NCBI GenBank assembly: GCA_027563935.2
Contig: CM050450.1
Coordinates: forward strand, 7,547,957 to 7,611,956
Reading direction: 5' to 3'
DNA: 64,000 bases
From: Costus lasius
Taxonomy: Eukaryota > Streptophyta > Magnoliopsida > Zingiberales > Costaceae
Shown piece after piece: positions 13,501 through 23,739 of this stretch (position 1 is its first letter; every line of letters starts with the position of its first letter). The translations under genes and the position numbers were made by a program. The notes beneath the pieces are model-generated. The model saw only the letters and a program-made list of their open reading frames with translations, was not told where the DNA came from and ran no database searches.

Positions 13501-16500
13501 TCCTACTCAACAAGGTATCATCAACATATAGTGGGAAAACAACTATATCCTTTGTAGTCTTTTGATTTATCTTGTATGCCAATACTCTAAGCCAATGTTT
13601 TAAGTTTTCATCTATATCAATGTATCAGTTTATTATGTCAGTATGTACAAACATAGGTAGGCTCAGTATTGGTCTAAATATACTATATATATGTATATAC
13701 ATATATGTATATGTATGTGTATATAGATAGTATGTACAAACATGGGTAGGGTCTATAACAGGCTAAATGCATACATACATATGTGGCATGTGATATATTA
13801 GTTGGTAATGGGTACCAACCTTATAATGTGTATTAGTCTAGGGTTAGACTAGAATGTACCACATAGACTAGTGCACATTGATTTTTAGAGTTGTTCTTTA
13901 AGCTACCTGAGTGAAATTTTCAAATAAGAATCTTGGGCTTTATTTCATTCCATAGATGACTTTTAAACATACTAGATTGTATCCTAGAGCAACATAACCA
14001 CGAGGTTTTCTATATACACCTCTTTGGTAGGTGATAATGACAGTATAAAAAATTAATTCATACCACCTGGTATTTAAAGACTTGGGTAATAATACACGAA
14101 CTGAATTCAATCACAACCTTTGAGGTTCTCATAGTAATCAATACCATAAATTTGAGTATTGAATAAATAATTTGTGGATAGACTGAACATGCAAATTTCA
14201 TTTTAGATAGTTACATGACAGAAAAACAGTAGGGCTGATAAAGTATAATTCATAATGTGATTGTGTTCTTGGACTGCATAGCATGTGCTATTTGATACTT
14301 GCATAGATTATCTATGTGGCCTTCGTTACGATTATGGGGACTGCACAATTGTGGTGACAGCCGTGCCAAATTTTCTGACTATTTGGCCATATTGGTATAC
14401 TAGAGGCCAAGTCCATATAGGCCCTATGTCATATGATCCTATTAAACTATACAGTAGGAAGAATAACTTTTCACGATATTAAGCGGTAAGTTTATGGCAA
14501 TTCAAAATATTATTTTCATTGACGAAGTAAGGAACAAAGTGAAAATAAAATATATTTTATGAAATATAGCGGCGCACTCAGCCTAGCCTACAAGACTTGG
14601 GTTATCATAGGTTGAATATAAGTGGTTGCTCCTAATCATTCAACTAAATACTTGAAAAACTAGTCTGAACCGGTGTACTAGTTTCGCCTCGGACTGATAT
14701 GCTATAGTGAAACCAACATGGTGCTACAATGAAATCGATGGTATCGGCACAATGCTACAGGAAAATTAGGCTCATCTTGGACTATGGTTTAAGTTACTGG
14801 TCTAGTATTAGCCGACTTGTCTCGGTTCAGTGGATGACCAGTCCTGGACCATACGGTTTCGGCCTAAGCCTTAAAAAACCAACTGGTTTTATCCAAAACT
14901 ATCTTGTTTCAACTGGTACGTGTCCACAATGTTTACTATGTACCTGTGGGTGCATAATACACCCTTTAATAATCCCATCGATGGACTATCGGTGGAAAAT
15001 TAACTATATAATTAATTAATTAATTAATTATACCTTAAATGTTATTAATAATTATCAAATAATAATTAATTAATAATAAATGGGTGCACTGTGCACCCGT
15101 GAAGAAAGAGCTACCGATAACGTGTCGGTGTCTTTGTTTATATATTAATAAAATATTATTTTTCTTATTTATATATTTACTTAAAAAATAATTAAAAAAA
15201 TCTAAATTTTACCTATAGGCCTCTTAACTCTAGTTCTTTTCACATTATTCCAGTTTCAATCTTTGAAATTTTTGCTGACATCTCATTTCTCTGAACTTTT
15301 TTCTTTTTCTCTTTTCCAATGACACCAAAGAGAGAGATATTGATCTTGCGTGGCAGTATGCACGTAAGATGCCGGATAACTAACACCATTGGCAGTGTAT
15401 TCATTTCAAAAAGTTTTCAAGGGAGGAGGTGCTATCGTGTGAAGCAACATCTCGTCGAGGGCTTTGTTGACGTTGCAAATTGTACAGGTGCTGCAAGAAC
15501 TCCAAAAAGCTATAAAGACAAATTTAGATTGTACAAAACCACCAAGCAACATATTGCCGATGAACGCGTGGATTTCAACCATCTTGCCGTGGGGCCTGCC
15601 GGGTATGATCCATACCAAGGTTAGTATGATGATGCTACAGAATAAATGGAGATGAAGGAAGCTATACGTGCCTTTAGAGCTCAATTTGCATATGAAGAAG
15701 ATGTGCGGTTTGCTTCTATGCGCTTTGCTGAGCAACCTTACTATAAGGGCGAATCTAGGAGCGGCGGTTTGGAAGTCATGCTCCACCCTTCTTAATCAAG
15801 TAAGTAGACACGTATTGATCTATACAAATAACAAAAAGATAAATATCGGCCAAGCTATATCAAAATGGTTTTATTTTAATAGGATTCCTCCAAATATAAT
15901 AAATGATTTATATTATCATTCTATAATGTCCAAAATTCAAGATTGCAGGCTAGGAATTAAGCCCCCTACCCTTTGTGAGATTGGTGGATTATATCTCGAT
16001 GACGAAGTTGAAGAATGCAAAACTTGGATCAAAGGTATGAAACTTTAATAGGAAGATTTTGGAGCCACTTTAATGTGTGACGCTTGGACGGGGCCGACGA
16101 AGATGAGTATTATAATTTTTTTTTATTTGCCACAATAGTAAAGTAATTTTTCATAAGTCTATTGATGCTTCATTTGAATTTCATAATACATCATATGTTA
16201 GTAGTATTATGGAAAGGGTGATAGTAGAAATTGTCCCTCTATATATTGTTCAACTGATTATTGATAATAGCAGTAATTTTAAGAGAGCTGCTCAGATGAT
16301 AACTTTGGATTTTCTACATATTATCTGGTCACCTTGCACCGCACGGCATTAATTTGATGATGAAAGATATAGAGAATTAGAAAAGGTGAAAATGTTTTAA
16401 AGGGTATACAAACTGTCACCGGATTCATCTGTAACCACCATTTAGTGCATGTTAAAATGCAATAATTTGTGCAAGAAGAGATACTATGTTCTCCGGTAAC

Positions 16501-19500
16501 GAGGTTTGTAATATATTTTTTACTTTTTAAAATTATTACTCAAAAAAAAAAATCTCAAAGCAATGTTTACATCCGAAGAATGGTATTTTAATTTTGCAAT
16601 ATCAAGGAATAGAAAATTAATTGAGAATATAATTCTCAAAAGCTTCTGAGATAGTTTGACTATATATATATATATTATATGATTGAACAGTTTATAAAAA
16701 TCATTTCTAAAAAATTTGGCTCTCAAGGCAATAAATATATTGACATCATAAGACATCGGTGGGACACTATGCTCCGTCAAGATATTCATGCAACTAGTGA
16801 GTAATATCAAATTTTTAAATTTTTTATTACGTGTCGATATATTTTCTTAAAATGACTTTATTTCTTTGTTCGTAGTTTATTATCTTAATCCCTTGTACCA
16901 ATACCGATATAACTTAGGGAGTGATTAAGATTTACTGACAATATTAAGAACTTAATCTTTCACATATAGGAGGATTCAGAAGTGGCGGCCGCGACAATTA
17001 GTGAAAATTGTATTTATCGTGAAGTTGAAATAACTTTAAGAGATTTTGTAGCACTAGATCTCAGATACAAAATAAATCTTAGTAAGTTTTTTTAAAAATA
17101 AATTATTTCTAAATCAAATAGTTAATATAAATTTTTAAAATTATATTCAGCTGAATGATAATTACAATTTGGTGCGAAGGCACCAAATTTACGAAAGATA
17201 GCAATTCGCATCCTATCACGATATCTCTTCCAATGTATATGAATGCAATTGGTCAACATTCTTCTTGATACATATCAAGATCCGTGATCGTTTATCATAC
17301 CGATGCCTTGAAAAAATGGTGTATGGGTACAAGCTTTACAAAAAGAAAATGAAAGAGAGACAGAAGTAGTGGACCTTTTTGACAAATCATTTATTCCATA
17401 TGACAATGATCCCATGATTGAATAGTGGTCAACTCAAGATATGACACTTGATGAACCTGGTGATCCATCTCACTCTTCTTAGTATATTTTTAAGTTAGTT
17501 GCACGCGAAGTAGGCAATCAACTTGTACAAACGAATCCAATTGATTTAGAAAATGAAGGTGATGATTAGTGTATGAAGGAGATGAGTTTACACCCACACA
17601 ACTCGCAGCCACAACGACAGTTTTCTTAATTTGATGCATCTAGAAGGCAGACAATAGCGAAGAAGGCTGCAAGTACAACACTTCAAAAAGACCTTCGTTA
17701 TATGCTATTAATGAACAAGAAGATAACAAGTTAGAAAAGAGGCAAAGGACAATGATAGCAATGCAAGTACAGATGACAGTGGTAGTGGCTCTCAAGTTAT
17801 GTGTCAGCTACATAACAAGAAGCAGAGCCATGGACGATTGAGGCAAGGTACACCTATTCAACTCAAGATAATGACAATAACCGTCCTAGAACTCAACTAT
17901 TATAATATTAATGGCGAGGTAAAGACTCAACTCCAAGTAAACAACAAAGCCAAGCTTGATGTCTTGTATTTATATAGTATTTTTACTATACTTTTATACA
18001 AAATCTCTCTTATTTTTATTATGTTTTTACTCATTTTAGCTTAAATTCTTTTGTTTGTTCGGAATCTTCACCTCTTTTCATTTTTATTACATTTCAGGGG
18101 AAAACGATCATATTTTGATAGATTTTGAAGAATCCAAGTGCACAGATGAATTCTATAAGTTAAGATGAAGCTGTCAATCAAATTTCATGCAAATTGGAAC
18201 TTGTTTGGAAATTACGACTTAGCTCGTGATTTTTATTGCAGCCGTGATTGTACAAAATTTTAGAATCCACAGAAAAAATTACGGCCAGCCTATGACTGCA
18301 GTCACGGCCATGATTTCTTCGAAGTTTATCCACATAAAGAATTATGGCTTGCCTTTGATTTTCATCACGGTCGTAATTCTTCCATATTCTTTTGACGGTA
18401 TTTACAGAAAGAATTATGGCCTGCCCGTAATTATTTTCACCGCCATAATTGTTTCTGCCTAATTCAAGTTTGACTTCATTTCTTGCCCAAATTGGCTCAT
18501 TTTCTATCCAACTTTTAGGGAAAATCTGATTAATCGATGAAGAACTATATAAGCGAGCTTGGGAGCAATAAATGGAATTTTTTTGGCGGATTTTTAAGAC
18601 AAATTTGACAAAGAGGCGAGATTTAGAGTGAACGGTGACTATCTTCACTTTCTCACTGGAAAAGCATCGTTTTTTCAGCTGGCTGGTGTTAATCTTCATT
18701 AGAAAGTCTTGATTCTCATCTTTGTCGATTCTATTTTTATTTTGTCAATTTTGTAATTAAAAGTATAAATTTTTACAACATGAACATGAACACCATGCTA
18801 GCGTAATTTCTTCTTCGGGACTAAGGGTGTAGCCCTCTTTGTTATTATGACTTAATTATTAAATTTTATCTTTTGAAGTAATTTACTTGTGTTCGATTCA
18901 ATTATTGTTATATTTATTATATATTAATTACTGGTCACAATTTGCATGTTTAAGATGTCGCAAGAAGTACTGAAAGGTGATATGATTTGTCAAGAACGCA
19001 TTGGGTTTATTTTGTGTTGATAACCATGGAAGTAGAGGATTAACTTAGATAAATACTGGGTTATACTACTAGAAGGGGGCAATTTATACATTCAGATAAA
19101 TCTCTTCAGCACAGTAATGCCCTTCTTAAGATTTATTTTGTTAGTAGAGTCATAAAACATAGTGTGGTGAACCCAAAGTCCTGAATTTTTATTATCTGAT
19201 TATAATTTATTTGTGTTTTTATTCTCTCTTAAACAAAATTAAACTCTTTTCCGAATCATCTAGCTAACGACTCTAAAATAAGTGGGTACTTAGTCATGGG
19301 TCTGTTGGACTATATTTATTTATTACTTGGATAGGCCATGTACTTGTGGCAACCCATCAAAGCCTTAGAAGACTATGAGCGAATCAAATATAGTCTCTGT
19401 TGGACTATATTTATTTATAGTTTTGTTTAAGTTGTTACTTCTCGTCACTCAATTTACATTTGCAAAAGTTGTCCTCCATTATGAGCGAATCAAATATCAA

Positions 19501-19990
19501 ATGGCTCCCCTTCATTATTATTGATGTATTTAAATGCTTATTCTGTATAAGAGGCTTGAGTTTAAGTGGTTCTTACCTTCATAATAGTATGAATTTGACA
19601 TGCTCTTAAGTCTTATCCCCACTAAGCAGGTGATCCTCTTTATGATGTTGGTGGGCGACCTAAAGATTTTGAGTTAGGTTCCTCGGATGATTGTTTTGCT
19701 GACGACGGGTATGCCATTCTACTTTCAGATAATGTGATGAATTAAGAGGTTTTATATAATTGTTCTTCCTACGTATTGGACTTGGTTCTATTTTTTTTTT
19801 CCTTTTTTTGGAGAAATATTTAGCTAAATATCTTAAATTTTACAACTGTTATATACTCTTTCAGAGGTTACCAGAAGCCGGTACAAGCTGTACCTGGAGA
19901 TTGTGGCTATTACTTGCACGCACATCAACTTCTCTTATATCATCCCATCACAAATGAGGTAATCATTGATTGTTATTTTTGCAGTACCTG

Positions 19991-20026
<36 letters not shown>

Positions 20027-21018
20027 TAAATTGGGAAATTTGTAGGCGGAAATGTCTTGCTGGTGCTTGTCACTGGGTATGAGCCATGAACTATGACAAT
20101 ATTGAAAGTGTTCCAGTGCTTTAGTTAATATCTGTACCTTGCATAGAGTCTGGTGCGTGCTTGCTGTACTATTATGCTCAGCAGGATTCAGCATAGCAAA
20201 CCTGTAATAATTGCATGACCTTGCAAGGTACAGATGACTAAACTTCATATTACCAAAGGCCTGCTTTGAACATGAATTGAGCCGCTAGGCATCTTTGATA
20301 TATGTAATATCCATCTTGGTTATAACAATGACTTGACTAATCCTTTCAAAGTTGAAAATCTAGAGAGATAAACTGTACTACTCATTATTCTTTGGTTATT
20401 GTGATATGATGCCGCAGGGGAAGGATTTACTAGAAAGAAATCAGTTGGTTATTTAAGTTTGAGAAGGAAAAAAAAGCATCCAATTAGTTTAATGATGATA
20501 GGTTCCATGTCAATTTTCTTCATCTATGAAATTTGACAAGCAAAGGTTAATGATTGGAAAACCTATAATTTGTTTGTGGCTTTGTGCTGCCTGTTTTTGC
20601 ACAATTTTATTATTTCTAACTGAAATATGTTGAAGTTAACTGGCAACAGCTATTTGAAAATCTTAAAGATGATAATATTGGCATCAACTTGTGATAAATT
20701 CTACTTAAATTCATGTGTCACTTGAGCATGTAAATCAATGTTTTTCTCAAAACTGTTTCAAGTGGTCTGGAGTGTTGAGTTTGGCTGTAATCTGCCAAGA
20801 GTAGAAGTATTGAATTTAAACCTCAGATTTTGCTTAGTTTCCATCTAATGTATGCTACTGTTTAATGATCTATTTCATGAATGAGAGAAAATTAGATTCT
20901 CTAATGTTTTCTTTTTGTGATTGCATCTTAGAGGGTAGAAATTATGGCTTCACCGCCCGCCATCCTCCAGACGGAGGAGGAACTAAAAGAAACTTGCAAA
21001 ACTAGTCACGGCAACTAA
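4555..21018 (+). CDS. RluA-type RNA pseudouridine synthase, PUS5-like (3' part, possibly broken at its 5' end)
   Basis: Six exons give a continuous C-terminal half of an RluA-family pseudouridine synthase, which isomerises uridine in structured RNA. Exons are about 4555-4695, 5044-5111, 11602-11671, 19630-19708, 19865-19958 and 20932-21018. All visible junctions after the first exon are GT-AG and keep phase. Landmarks in order are QPIG..NYPGVA.GLYVAS, GKPAVSKV.VLERN, the family motif VEIHSGRPHQIRIHLAFIGH, GDPLYDVGGRP, VPGDCGYYLHAHQL and the end VEIMASPPAILQT. The exon carrying the catalytic aspartate (HRLD) is not in the window. The first exon seen carries one extra T near 4622 between KIVKYFK and VIKQPIG, shifting the frame. 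The introns of 6.5 and 8 kb are full of transposons. Family call secure; whether the gene still works is open. Confidence 0.75.
5356..5481 (+). repeat. 5' LTR of the copia element
   Basis: Starts TGTTAGAG and ends TTTCAACT; a conventional CA end would be at 5478, three bases earlier. The end at 5481 is chosen because it leaves a clean 5-bp target duplication and sits directly against the primer site. It differs from the 3' LTR at five positions, all transitions. Confidence 0.9.
5482..5493 (+). other. primer binding site, tRNA-iMet
   Basis: TGGTATCAGAGC matches the 3' end complement of plant initiator methionine tRNA, the standard primer of plant copia elements. Confidence 0.92.
6127..10191 (+). 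pseudogene. copia gag-pol polyprotein, multiply broken
   Basis: Starts MDLFSSSSDIKPNN. Gag runs to about 6672 with in-frame stops at 6313 and 6412. A CCHC zinc knuckle (CSHCGCSNHSSDRC) lies in the next frame near 6858-6900. Protease WIVDSGASYHMTG is at about 7126-7164. The pre-integrase zinc region follows (WYKRLGHPSS, CDACELGKHH), then the integrase core HSDIWG..FIDDFSR..RSDNALE..NGVAERKNR. Reverse transcriptase spans 8711-9520 with YVDDMLLTGDD. RNase H includes YSDADYA and CDNQAA, ending with RTKHIEVDCHFI. Frame changes fall near 6690, 8710 and between 9520 and 9868, and further stops at 7554, 8052 and around 9518-9622. The enzyme is inferred from motifs; the copy cannot make a full polyprotein. 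Confidence 0.92.
10190..10198 (+). other. polypurine tract
   Basis: GAGGGGGAG lies directly before the 3' LTR, the usual plus-strand primer of reverse transcription. Confidence 0.85.
10199..10324 (+). repeat. 3' LTR of the copia element
   Basis: Collinear with 5356-5481. At each of the five differing sites this copy has A or T where the 5' copy has G or C. Confidence 0.9.
11820..13600 (-). pseudogene. truncated copia relic: RT fragment plus LTR-like promoter region
   Basis: Read on the minus strand, 13590-13405 encodes a copia reverse transcriptase piece: VFPLYVDDTLL (YVDD at 13517-13528), then a degraded IKKQLDDKFTLKNLGKLLYF. Downstream on the same strand there is an LTR-like segment with TATAAATAGG at 12300-12291, followed by a leader-like stretch. 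A hAT MITE (12670-13204) has inserted into it. RNase H is missing. LTR limits are unresolved: a TGTAGGG start near 13407 is possible, but no paired end or target duplication was found. Confidence 0.6.
12670..13204. mobile_element. hAT-type MITE, 535 bp, TIR TAGACCTGGCAA
   Basis: TIRs are perfect over 12 bases: TAGACCTGGCAA at 12670 and its inverse ending at 13204. The 8-bp target duplication TCTCACCC is perfect at 12662-12669 and 13205-13212. The subterminal regions carry many GGGTC/GACCC microrepeats, a pattern common where hAT transposase binds. The centre is AT-rich and there is no ORF. Confidence 0.92.
13681..13735. repeat. TA/TG-rich simple repeat
   Basis: Alternating TATA/TATG low-complexity sequence. 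The surrounding 13610-15300 shows no gene. Confidence 0.6.
15318..17560 (+). pseudogene. hAT transposase relic (BED finger, DUF659-like, hATC remnants)
   Basis: Broken plus-strand frames keep the order of a plant hAT transposase. A BED-finger start (RDIDLAWQYARKMPDN, then the KQHLVEG motif) is at 15330-15470. A DDE/DUF659-like segment (VQLIIDNSSNFKRAAQMI, then WSPCTA) is at 16249-16350. YYLNP is near 16875. A hATC dimerisation segment (ISSNVYECNWSTF, then RDRLSYRCLEKMVY) is at 17220-17330. Stops and frameshifts occur throughout, so it is dead. No TIRs or 8-bp duplication bounding it could be found. It lies in the 8-kb pseudouridine synthase intron. Confidence 0.75.
18210..18462. repeat. imperfect tandem repeat of about 60-75 bp, three to four units
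   Basis: Each unit carries AGAAAGAATTA-GGC..GCC, then a CACGGCC-TAATT segment. Units start near 18210, 18268, 18331 and 18405. The open minus-strand frame across it (18178-18699) repeats NYGR-like peptides and is best read as a by-product of the repeat, not a gene. Confidence 0.65.
19994..20024. repeat. (TA)n microsatellite
   Basis: About 15 TA units in the last intron of the pseudouridine synthase gene. Confidence 0.95.
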
Positions 21019-22643
21019 TGCAGTCCGTGAAACTGGCTTGAAGGATATTTACTTTTTGGGTAAATTTTGTGATTATTAAGCATACGATGAAACTTCTTAT
21101 TTAATGCATCTCTTACTCCATCTATATTTAGAAAACAAGAGCCTTATTCTCCTGTAGAGAAAGCACATTGATTATTTCGATAACTCGTTTTGACCTTGCG
21201 GTCTATTATCCTGCGAAGGTCAACTAACCCTTCGAAAATGTGGCCAACTCTGGTTGAGATCAACTGACTTAAACGACTTTGTAGGCTGTGGAAAGTCGTG
21301 GTTACATGTCTGCAGTGAATAATACTTGTGTTATTGATTTGGACCCGCAAAACTACAGCTGCTTGTGAAATTCTGGAAATGCTTTCCAGTGATATACATG
21401 ATGCTTCCACAGAACAAATGGCTATATGAAGTCTGGACTTGTAAGTTGTCTTATAGTTCAGAAATCGTGGTTTAATTTCTTCTGAGCATTTTGGTCTAGT
21501 CAATGATTTTGAATGAGAACCTAATGTCTACATAGCTGTGTTCATTTTCCTGCTTTCCAAAGGCCCCATCTGTCGTGTATCATAACAGCAACGGAATCGG
21601 CAGAAACGTGTTCAGTTTGTTTTTGTACCCAACTCCGGTGTAATCAAAGTGGAGGCCACACTGGAAGTTTCACTTAGCATGCATATGAATATTCTGGTTA
21701 GCGAATTAGTGTGGAAAAATCTAACACCAAAAACTTCAATTTTGTTACGTGTTTTTAAGTACAATCTTCTAGAAACGTGTATTAGTTCGCTAACCTATGC
21801 CAGTTCTAGTCTGGACTAAATCATTTTGGATTTAAAACGAATTGATTTACTTGCGACATTAATATGTGGGTCGTACTGGATCAGATTAATTTGCATACCA
21901 TGATCATAATTATTTCAGTATTTATTTATATCATATACTAATAAGATTCTAGAAGTAGAGCTTATGAGCTAACTCAATCAATAAGCTCAGTTTGTAATTG
22001 CGGTCACCAATTTGTAACCAGTAACATTAGGGATTAAACTGATTAGGATATTAGCATTAACCAGTAACGTGTAAGGATTACATGTCTTTAAAAGATCCTC
22101 TTCACTATAAATTCATCCATTTTGATGAGAAACCCTAAGAAATCAGGTAATTAATTGAGCCTCGTTGTCAATGCTTAAGTCAATATGCACTACAGCTCTA
22201 GAAGGAACATGTTCTTTGAACTGTATAGAACTGTAGAGTACCGTGCTTGAATACTCAACAGCAACCCGTAAGTATGAAATGCACCGTGAAATTGAGCCCT
22301 TAAAAACTCTTTTAATTTTATTTTTAATTAGATAGCCGGATATCTGCATGTAAATTATATACCTTGCTAAGGATTGAGCACCACTGATGAGATATTCATT
22401 CAACGAAACAATAACCTCCTATCAATATAATTATTCTCACAAATCATGCTGCCACATTGTCCGGCCAAAAGGGCGGACAACATAAGAAGGGAGGATAGAG
22501 AAGAACAAACTCCGGTCATTTACATAATCGACCTGTTAAATTACATCCTTATATTATGTAAGTTAATAAACCCTAATAACTCCTAACCATAACCACAGAG
22601 GAGGGCTAATTAAACCAGGGCCACTTCCTCCTGCAGAAAATCA
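21019..22643. other. intergenic; 3' flanks of two converging genes
   Basis: Lies downstream of both the plus-strand pseudouridine synthase gene and the minus-strand DUF1635 gene, so it should hold both 3' UTRs. No conserved ORF, RNA gene or clear repeat was recognised. Confidence 0.5.
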
Positions 22644-23608
22644 TCACGCGCCCCCACTGCACTGCGTCCTCGGCCTCTTGGCGCACAAGCTCTCATACTC
22701 CTTCATGCACGGCGAGACCACCGCCCTCTTCATCGAACCGCCCAGCCAGTGGCCGGGCCCATTTGCATAGCCATGAATCGGATCGTTGATCAGAGAAGCG
22801 CCGGGAGCCTTGGCGCACACGGGAGGAGCAGCCTGGAACGGCTGCAGCGGCGGAGGGTTGCGCCACTGGGGCAGTGGGCCTGCGAGCAGCAAGGTCTGCA
22901 GCGTCGGCCCCGCCTCGAGAACGGCTTGCAACAGCCTGCCTTTCTGCGGCAGCGGCCTCTTCGAGGCGAGCCCATCGATTACGGCGGAAGCCCTGTCGAA
23001 GGCGCAGCCGCCGCTGCGGCTCAATATCCTTGCGCTCGAGAATTCCGGCGGAGAGGCGACGGCGCTGCTGTCGAACAAGGACTCCACGGGGGACGCTCCG
23101 AGGGAGTGGCTGTCGGATTCCGTGACGCTGCAGCTCCCTCGCGCTTGGGGGCACGGCTCCGCCGCGTGAGGCTGCGCGAGCTTAGCGAGCAAAAACTGGA
23201 GCTGGCTCCTCGCGGCGTCTCTTTCGTGGGTGATCGCTTGGAGAAGGTGGAGCAGTTGGTCCATGTTCTCCTCCCTCTTCCTCATCTCCTCTTTGGCATT
23301 GGCGCGCACGGCTTCCAGCTCCAGAGTGACGCATAGAAGCTTCTGCTTCAACTCCTCAACGCTCTGCATCCACAAGTAAAAATTTTACTCAAGAAGAGAA
23401 CATACATCAAAGGATCAAATCACTCCTCTCAAGAATTAAACTGCAGCTCCTCCTAATCCAATCTTCCCACCGACATCAAACGTTGAGTCTTTCATCTCAC
23501 CAAACCCTCAATCATTTGTGCAAAAAGAATTAAAAAAAAAAACATGTTTAGAGAGAGAGAGAGACTGACCTCAGAGAAACCCCAAACAGAAGCGAAGCCT
23601 GCGTCCAT
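22644..23608 (-). CDS. DUF1635 plant coiled-coil protein
   Basis: Two exons: 23608-23570 (13 codons, MDAGFASVWGFSE) and 23363-22644, joined by a 206-bp GT-AG intron with phase kept, giving 252 residues. The start is chosen because it is the first ATG giving the family's short WxF-type N-terminus before ELKQKLL. Residues about 14-75 are a charged heptad-like coiled coil (EELKQKLLCVTLELEAVRA). The C-terminal half carries the family block ASKRPLPQKGRLLQAVLEAG, then LLLAGPLPQWRNPPPL. Proteins of this family are plant-specific, often nuclear, and have no established biochemical role. The coding exon is GC-rich, unlike its AT-rich flanks. Family call is firm; function unknown. Confidence 0.88.
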
Positions 23609-23722
23609 GGTTACTTCTTCAAGGCACCAAGGATCCAAGCCCATCCCCACAAAATCTAGGACTCGTGCTCCTAATTATAATGCGGCCTCGTCTCCCTGCC
23701 CTTTCTATGGGCCCTCTGCTGT

Positions 23723-23738
23723 GCTTATAATTATAAAC
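23723..23738 (-). promoter_or_regulatory. possible TATA box of the DUF1635 gene
   Basis: TTATAATTATAA lies about 120 bp upstream of the chosen ATG on the minus strand, a plausible distance. The motif is palindromic and AT-rich sequence is common here, so this is weak. Confidence 0.3.
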
Positions 23739-23739
23739 T

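Noticed and set aside
14640..14910. Resemblance between 4735-4880 and 14640-14900 (CCGGT-ACTAGT-type phrases) as a MITE family
   Set aside because: Similar phrases but no clear inverted ends or target duplications could be fixed by eye.
22749..23336. 195-codon plus-strand ORF opposite the DUF1635 gene
   Set aside because: It lies antisense to the GC-rich coding exon, has no recognisable domain, and the minus strand has the family motifs and splice sites.
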